Part shown: positions 57,716 to 64,000 of the stretch, in pieces | How positions within the stretch are numbered: position 1 is the stretch's first letter | Layout: the number at the start of each line of letters is the position of its first letter | Source of the DNA: Desmodus rotundus | Taxonomy: Eukaryota > Chordata > Mammalia > Chiroptera > Phyllostomidae | Direction of reading: 5' to 3' | Length of the DNA: 64,000 nucleotides | NCBI RefSeq assembly: GCF_022682495.2 | Contig: NC_071397.1 | Span: 20,408,739-20,472,738 of the forward strand | Program-made: the position numbers and the translations under genes | Notes under the pieces: generated by a model | The model's input: the letters and a program-made list of their open reading frames with translations, nothing else | Databases searched by the model: none | Told to the model about the DNA's origin: nothing

Positions 57716-59613
57716 CCCCCTGTTCTTCCATCCGTAAAGGGGTCCCCCTTTACGGATGGAAGAACAGGGGGGAGGCCCCCAGGAGATGGCTTTTCTCCGA
57801 GCCGCGGCTGGGTGGTTTCGGGCCCAGAGGCGGGGCCGCGCAGGCGCAAGCAGGCCCCACCTCAAGCCCATCCCTCCGGGCTACGAGCCACCCCCCCCTT
57901 GAGATATCAGGCCAGGTTCACCGGGTTCCTGGGCTGGTGTCAGAGTTAAGGGAAGCCCTCCCTGCCACCCAGAGGACCGCGCGTTTTCCCGTGGACCACA
58001 CTTCCCAGCAGCTCTCCCACCCCCGCAGAGGCAGAGTGCCAGGGAAGAACTAGGGACCTGGGGCCGGGAAGAGGGGCCGGCCACGGTTCCGCGCCAGGTG
58101 GAGCGGGTCCGGGCGGGCGGGCGGGACCCTCGTCCACGGACCGGTTCTCCCGTGGGGAGTCTGGCCTGTGCCCCGCCTGGGAGGCTAAGAGCCTTGCTTC
58201 GCCTGCAACGCCCCCACCCTGCCACAAGGCGGCAGACTTGGACCCAGCCGCTTCAACCTTCCAGTCTCTGCTGAACGACCCAAAAATGGAGTGTGACCGC
58301 TGCGACCTCAGTCCCCCAGAGCTCGGAAACCCACCTCTGTGAGGGAATCGGCGGCCTCCTGTCCTTGGCGTCCGCAAAAGGCATTCACCTGCGGTGAACC
58401 TGGGCCTCGGGCGAGCAGGGCCAGGCCCCATGGTAGGAGCCCGGGGAGGCAATGGCAGCCTCTGCGGCCAGGCCTCGGGCTCTCCCCGGGGCTCTCTCGG
58501 GGCACGGGCAACATCTCTCGCCTAGAGCGTGCCCACGCCATCCCTTGAGCCCCGCGAGACACCTGCTTCCCGTGATAAGAGGCCCCCTGCCTCCGTGGAG
58601 CTTGGAACTCTGGGGCCGGGCTGCGGGTCACTGGGCTAAGTGGCTGGAAACGCGCAGACCCCTCCGTCCCGACCGCCCAACTGCGAAGGACAGGGGGGAG
58701 GCCCCCAGGAGATGGCTTTTCTTAGAGCCGCGACTGGCCAGTTTCGGGCCAAGACGCGGTACCCGGCAGGCTCAGGGCAGGCAGCCCCACCAGAAGCCTC
58801 CCTAGGGGCAATGGGGCCCACCCTGGACATATCAGGCCTGCTTCACAGGGTCCTTGGGGTCGTGTCCGTGGAACTGGGAGCTCTCCCCGCCACCCAGAGG
58901 TCCGATCCTTTTCCCGTGGACCCCACTTGCCAGCCCGTCTCCCACCCCGCCAGAGGCAGAGTGCCAGGGAAGAACCAGGGACCTGGGGCCGGGAACAGGG
59001 GCCGGCCACGGTTCCGGGCTAGGTGGGGCGGGCCCGGGGAGGCGGGACCCACGCCCTGGGACCCGGTCTCCCGGGGGGTCTCGGGCCCGTGACCTGCCCG
59101 GGGGGCTGAGAGTCTTTCTTGGCTCAAACGGCCCCACCCTGCCCCGAGGCGGCAAATCTGCACCGAGACGCTTATACTCTCTAAAGTCTGGGCTGAACTT
59201 TGAGAGAAGGGACTGTGTGGGATGCGACCTGGCTCCCACAGAGCTCGAACACCCCCTCCCCGTGAAGGGATCCGCGGCCTGTGGTCCTTGGTGTGCGCAA
59301 AAGGCATTCACCTGCGGAGAACCTGGGCCCAGGTGAGCGTGACCAGGCCCCGCGGCAGGAGCCTGGGGAGGCCACTGGAGCCACGGGGGCCAGGGCTGGG
59401 CATTTTCCCGGGTGCTCTCTCTGGTCCCAGGCGCCCTCTCTTGTCCGGGGAGGGCCCACGCCATCCCCTGACTCCCGCAGGACGCCTGCATCCCGCCATA
59501 AGCAGCCCACCTCCTCCATGGAGCTGGGACACATGGGGCCGGGGTGCGAGCAACTGGCCTACGAGGCGGCAAACCCGCAGACCCCTCCGTCCCGTCCCCA
59601 TCACTGCGAAGAT
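57716..59613 (+). repeat. Zone C unit 8
   Basis: ttttCtccg (C at 57,795). Carries private bases gggctaggtggg (about 59,018), ctctctaaagtc and acctggctccca that recur only in unit 10. Confidence 0.9.
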
Positions 59614-61511
59614 CCCCCTGTTCTTCCATCCGTAAAGGGGTCCCCCTTTACGGATGGAAGAACAGGGGGGAGGCCCCCAGGAGATGGCTTTTGTCCGAGC
59701 CGCGGCTGGGTGGTTTCGGGCCCAGAGGCGGGGCCGCGCAGGCGCAAGCAGGCCCCACCTCAAGCCCATCCCTCCGGGCTACGAGCCACCCCCCCCTTGA
59801 GATATCAGGCCAGGTTCACCGGGTTCCTGGGCTGGTGTCAGAGTTAAGGGAAGCCCTCCCTGCCACCCAGAGGACCGCGCGTTTTCCCGTGGACCACACT
59901 TCCCAGCAGCTCTCCCACCCCCGCAGAGGCAGAGTGCCAGGGAAGAACTAGGGACCTGGGGCCGGGAAGAGGGGCCGGCCACGGTTCCGCGCCAGGTGGA
60001 GCGGGTCCGGGCGGGCGGGCGGGACCCTCGTCCACGGACCGGTTCTCCCGTGGGGAGTCTGGCCTGTGCCCCGCCTGGGAGGCTAAGAGCCTTGCTTCGC
60101 CTGCAACGCCCCCACCCTGCCACAAGGCGGCAGACTTGGACCCAGCCGCTTCAACCTTCCAGTCTCTGCTGAACCACCCAAAAATGGAGTGTGACCGCTG
60201 CGACCTCAGTCCCCCAGAGCTCGGAAACCCACCTCTGTGAGGGAATCGGCGGCCTCCTGTCCTTGGCGTCCGCAAAAGGCATTCACCTGCGGTGAACCTG
60301 GGCCTCGGGCGAGCAGGGCCAGGCCCCATGGTAGGAGCCCGGGGAGGCAATGGCAGCCTCTGCGGCCAGGCCTCGGGCTCTCCCCGGGGCTCTCTCGGGG
60401 CACGGGCAACATCTCTCGCCTAGAGCGTGCCCACGCCATCCCTTGAGCCCCGCGAGACACCTGCTTCCCGTGATAAGAGGCCCCCTGCCTCCGTGGAGCT
60501 TGGAACTCTGGGGCCGGGCTGCGGGTCACTGGGCTAAGTGGCTGGAAACGCGCAGACCCCTCCGTCCCGACCGCCCAACTGCGAAGGACAGGGGGGAGGC
60601 CCCCAGGAGATGGCTTTTCTTAGAGCCGCGACTGGCCAGTTTCGGGCCAAGACGCGGTACCCGGCAGGCTCAGGGCAGGCAGCCCCACCAGAAGCCTCCC
60701 TAGGGGCAATGGGGCCCACCCTGGACATATCAGGCCTGCTTCACAGGGTCCCTGGGGTCGTGTCCGTGGAACTGGGAGCTCTCCCCGCCACCCAGAGGTC
60801 CGATCCTTTTCCCGTGGACCCCACTTGCCAGCCCGTCTCCCACCCCGCCAGAGGCAGAGTGCCAGGGAAGAACCAGGGACCTGGGGCCGGGAACAGGGGC
60901 CGGCCACGGTTCCGGGCCAGGTGGGGCGGGCCCGGGGAGGCGGGACCCACGCCCTGGGACCCGGTCTCCCGGGGGGTCTCGGGCCTGTGACCTGCCCGGG
61001 GGGCTGAGAGTCTTTCTTGGCTCAAACGGCCCCACCCTGCCCCGAGGCGGCAAATCTGCACCGAGACGCTTATACTCTCTGAAGTCTGGGCTGAACTTTG
61101 AGAGAAGGGACTGTGTGGGATGCGACCTGGGTCCCACAGAGCTCGAACCCCCCCTCCCCGTGAAGGGATCCGCGGCCTGTGGTCCTTGGTGTGCGCAAAA
61201 GGCATTCACCTGCGGAGAACCTGGGCCCAGGTGAGCGTGACCAGGCCCCGCGGCAGGAGCCTGGGGAGGCCACTGGAGCCACGGGGGCCAGGGCTGGGCA
61301 TTTTCCCGGGTGCTCTCTCTGGTCCCAGGCGCCCTCTCTTGCCCGGGGAGGGCCCACGCCATCCCCTGACTCCCGCAGGACGCCTGCATCCCGCCATAAG
61401 CAGCCCACCTCCTCCATGGAGCTGGGACACATGGGGCCGGGGTGCGAGCAACTGGCCTACGAGGCGGCAAACCCGCAGACCCCTCCGTCCCGTCCCCATC
61501 ACTGCGAAGAT
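59614..61511 (+). repeat. Zone C unit 9
   Basis: ttttGtccg with ctcttGCccgg (C at 61,342), but ctgaaCcaccc (about 60,172), the older base, breaking the block of G-type units. Confidence 0.9.
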
Positions 61512-63409
61512 CCCCCTGTTCTTCCATCCGTAAAGGGGTCCCCCTTTACGGATGGAAGAACAGGGGGGAGGCCCCCAGGAGATGGCTTTTCTCCGAGCCG
61601 CGGCTGGGTGGTTTCGGGCCCAGAGGCGGGGCCGCGCAGGCGCAAGCAGGCCCCACCTCAAGCCCATCCCTCCGGGCTACGAGCCACCCCCCCCTTGAGA
61701 TATCAGGCCAGGTTCACCGGGTTCCTGGGCTGGTGTCAGAGTTAAGGGAAGCCCTCCCTGCCACCCAGAGGACCGCGCGTTTTCCCGTGGACCACACTTC
61801 CCAGCAGCTCTCCCACCCCCGCAGAGGCAGAGTGCCAGGGAAGAACTAGGGACCTGGGGCCGGGAAGAGGGGCCGGCCACGGTTCCGCGCCAGGTGGAGC
61901 GGGTCCGGGCGGGCGGGCGGGACCCTCGTCCACGGACCGGTTCTCCCGTGGGGAGTCTGGCCTGTGCCCCGCCTGGGAGGCTAAGAGCCTTGCTTCGCCT
62001 GCAACGCCCCCACCCTGCCACAAGGCGGCAGACTTGGACCCAGCCGCTTCAACCTTCCAGTCTCTGCTGAACGACCCAAAAATGGAGTGTGACCGCTGCG
62101 ACCTCAGTCCCCCAGAGCTCGGAAACCCACCTCTGTGAGGGAATCGGCGGCCTCCTGTCCTTGGCGTCCGCAAAAGGCATTCACCTGCGGTGAACCTGGG
62201 CCTCGGGCGAGCAGGGCCAGGCCCCATCGTAGGAGCCCGGGGAGGCAATGGCAGCCTCTGCGGCCAGGCCTCGGGCTCTCCCCGGGGCTCTCTCGGGGCA
62301 CGGGCAACATCTCTCGCCTAGAGCGTGCCCACGCCATCCCTTGAGCCCCGCGAGACACCTGCTTCCCGTGATAAGAGGCCCCCTGCCTCCGTGGAGCTTG
62401 GAACTCTGGGGCCGGGCTGCGGGTCACTGGGCTGAGTGGCTGGAAACGCGCAGACCCCTCCGTCCCGACCGCCCAACTGCGAAGGACAGGGGGGAGGCCC
62501 CCAGGAGATGGCTTTTCTTAGAGCCGCGACTGGCCAGTTTCGGGCCAAGACGCGGTACCCGGCAGGCTCAGGGCAGGCAGCCCCACCAGAAGCCTCCCTA
62601 GGGGCAATGGGGCCCACCCTGGACATATCAGGCCTGCTTCACAGGGTCCCTGGGGTCGTGTCCGTGGAACTGGGAGCTCTCCCCGCCACCCAGAGGTCCG
62701 ATCCTTTTCCCGTGGACCCCACTTGCCAGCCCGTCTCCCACCCCGCCAGAGGCAGAGTGCCAGGGAAGAACCAGGGACCTGGGGCCGGGAACAGGGGCCG
62801 GCCACGGTTCCGGGCTAGGTGGGGCGGGCCCGGGGAGGCGGGACCCACGCCCTGGGACCCGGTCTCCCGGGGGGTCTCGGGCCCGTGACCTGCCCGGGGG
62901 GCTGAGAGTCTTTCTTGGCTCAAACGGCCCCACCCTGCCCCGAGGCGGCAAATCTGCACCGAGACGCTTATACTCTCTAAAGTCTGGGCTGAACTTTGAG
63001 AGAAGGGACTGTGTGGGATGCGACCTGGCTCCCACAGAGCTCGAACACCCCCTCCCCGTGAAGGGATCCGCGGCCTGTGGTCCTTGGTGTGCGCAAAAGG
63101 CATTCACCTGCGGAGAACCTGGGCCCAGGTGAGCGTGACCAGGCCCCGCGGCAGGAGCCTGGGGAGGCCACTGGAGCCACGGGGGCCAGGGCTGGGCATT
63201 TTCCCGGGTGCTCTCTCTGGTCCCAGGCGCCCTCTCTCGCCCGGGGAGTGCCCACGGCGTCCCTTCACCCCCGCAGGACGCCTGCATCCTGCCATAAGCG
63301 GCCCACATCCTCCATGGAGCTGGGACACAAGGGGCCTGGGTGCGAGCAACGGGCCTACATGGCGGCAAAACCGCAGACCCCTCCGTCCCGTCCTCACCAC
63401 AGCGAAGAT
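61512..63409 (+). repeat. Zone C unit 10
   Basis: ttttCtccg (C at 61,591). Shares the unit 8 private bases near 62.8-63.05 kb and ends with the variant patch (63,233-63,407) seen otherwise only in unit 1. Confidence 0.9.
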
Positions 63410-64000
63410 CCCCCTGTTCTTCCATCCGTAAAGGGGTCCCCCTTTACGGATGGAAGAACAGGGGGGAGGCCCCCAGGAGATGGCTTTTGTCCGAGCCGCG
63501 GCTGGGTGGTTTCGGGCCCAGAGGCGGGGCCGCGCAGGCGCAAGCAGGCCCCACCCCAAGCCCATCACTCTGGGCTACGAGCCACCCCCCCCTTGAGATA
63601 TCAGGCCAGGTTCACCGGGTTCCTGGGCTGGTGTCAGAGTTAAGGGAAGCCCTCCCTGCCACCCAGAGGACCGCGCGTTTTCCCGTGGACCACACTTCCC
63701 AGCAGCTCTCCCACCCCCGCAGAGGCAGAGTGCCAGGGAAGAACTAGGGACCTGGGGCCGGGAAGAGGGGCCGGCCACGGTTCCGCGCCAGGTGGAGCGG
63801 GTCCGGGCGGGCGGGTGGGACCCTCGTCCACGGACCGGTTCTCCCGTGGGGAGTCTGGCCTGTGCCCCGCCTGGGAGGCTAAGAGCCTTGCTTCGCCTGC
63901 AACGCCCCCACCCTGCCACAAGGCGGCAGACTTGGACCCAGCCGCTTCAACCTTCCAGTCTCTGCTGAACGACCCAAAAATGGAGTGTGACCGCTGCGAC
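63410..64000 (+). repeat. Zone C unit 11, partial at window end
   Basis: Starts with the perfect hairpin and is cut off by the window; the array therefore continues to the right. Confidence 0.9.

Larger units (their letters stand above)
42534..64000 (+). repeat. Macrosatellite zone C: 1,898-bp dimeric higher-order repeat
   Basis: Eleven head-to-tail units plus a partial one at the window end. Unit starts, taken at the hairpin left arm, are 44,431, 46,329, 48,226, 50,124, 52,022, 53,920, 55,818, 57,716, 59,614, 61,512 and 63,410, preceded by an edge unit from 42,534. Every step is 1,898 bp except one of 1,897. Each unit is two related monomers: C1 (about 0.94 kb, with the hairpin) and C2 (about 0.96 kb, hairpin lost). 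Units are nearly identical, in contrast to zone A. The array is GC- and CpG-rich and continues past the window. Since 1,898 is not a multiple of three, no frame can read through it. The recurring 265-codon minus and 188-codon plus frames are Pro/Gly/Arg-rich and not convincing proteins. Confidence 0.97.

Noticed and set aside
43649..63425. Recurring 265-codon minus-strand and 188-codon plus-strand open frames, one per zone C unit, as a tandem gene family
   Set aside because: They overlap each other on opposite strands and are Pro/Gly/Arg-rich with no domain. They recur only because units are near-identical; sequence differences do not avoid amino-acid changes, and the 1,898-bp period shifts frame between units. 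GC-rich DNA has few stops in all frames.
32918..64000. D4Z4/DUX4-like macrosatellite or USP17/RS447-like coding macrosatellite
   Set aside because: No homeobox or deubiquitinase motif appears in any translated frame, and no frame is long enough.
32918..64000. rDNA intergenic spacer or telomeric/centromeric satellite
   Set aside because: No rRNA sequence, no TTAGGG arrays and no CENP-B-box-like motif were seen, and unit size and composition do not fit alpha-type satellites.
32918..64000. CRISPR array
   Set aside because: Repeat unit size, lack of variable spacers and the mammalian context exclude it.

Overview
The window is mammalian nuclear DNA, almost certainly from a bat. At 32.30-32.49 kb there is a tRNA-derived SINE of the bat VES type, and the left half is scattered with L1 3' ends and 5' UTRs, L2, MIR, MER5A/MER20-like hAT relics, a Tigger-like relic and one MaLR LTR. 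I recognise no host protein-coding exon, rRNA or tRNA gene on either strand. Apart from transposon remnants, the open frames are short or low in complexity, and I do not call them genes.

Region 1 (1-32,917) is AT-rich, gene-poor, transposon-littered DNA. Three insertions can be read structurally. First, a 1.8-kb minus-strand L1-derived element at 2,922-4,752 carries only a shortened ORF1 and is bounded by a perfect 16-bp target-site duplication. Second, an L1 at 22,908-26,058 has its 5' half inverted against its 3' end (twin-priming geometry) and sits between 16-bp flanks matching at 14 positions. Third, a small TIR element of about 210 bp is nested inside an L1 3' end at 74-286.

Region 2 (32,918-64,000 and running off the window) is a GC-rich, non-coding macrosatellite that starts abruptly. 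It has three zones. Zone A (32,918-39,538) has seven tandem monomers of about 966 bp; six carry a near-consensus CTCF core on the minus strand, spaced 965-967 bp apart. Zone B (39,539-42,533) has shortened monomers that lack the CTCF segment but carry 23-bp minisatellites with CACGTG E-boxes (several as the full palindrome GTCACGTGAC) and NRF1-type GCGCATGCGCA sites. Zone C (42,534-end) is a highly homogeneous 1,898-bp dimeric higher-order repeat, 11 units plus a partial one. Each unit has a 27-bp inverted repeat with a 2-bp centre, an NRF1-type site and GC boxes. From about 52 kb diagnostic bases alternate every second unit, giving a 3,796-bp super-repeat.

The main hypothesis is that this is a CTCF/USF/NRF1-organised macrosatellite, analogous in logic to the X-linked DXZ4/ICCE class: a tandem GC-rich array of CTCF sites and promoter-like elements set in LINE-rich DNA. 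The motifs and periods are read directly from the sequence. Occupancy, transcription and chromosomal location are inference. No flanking gene is visible to place the locus.
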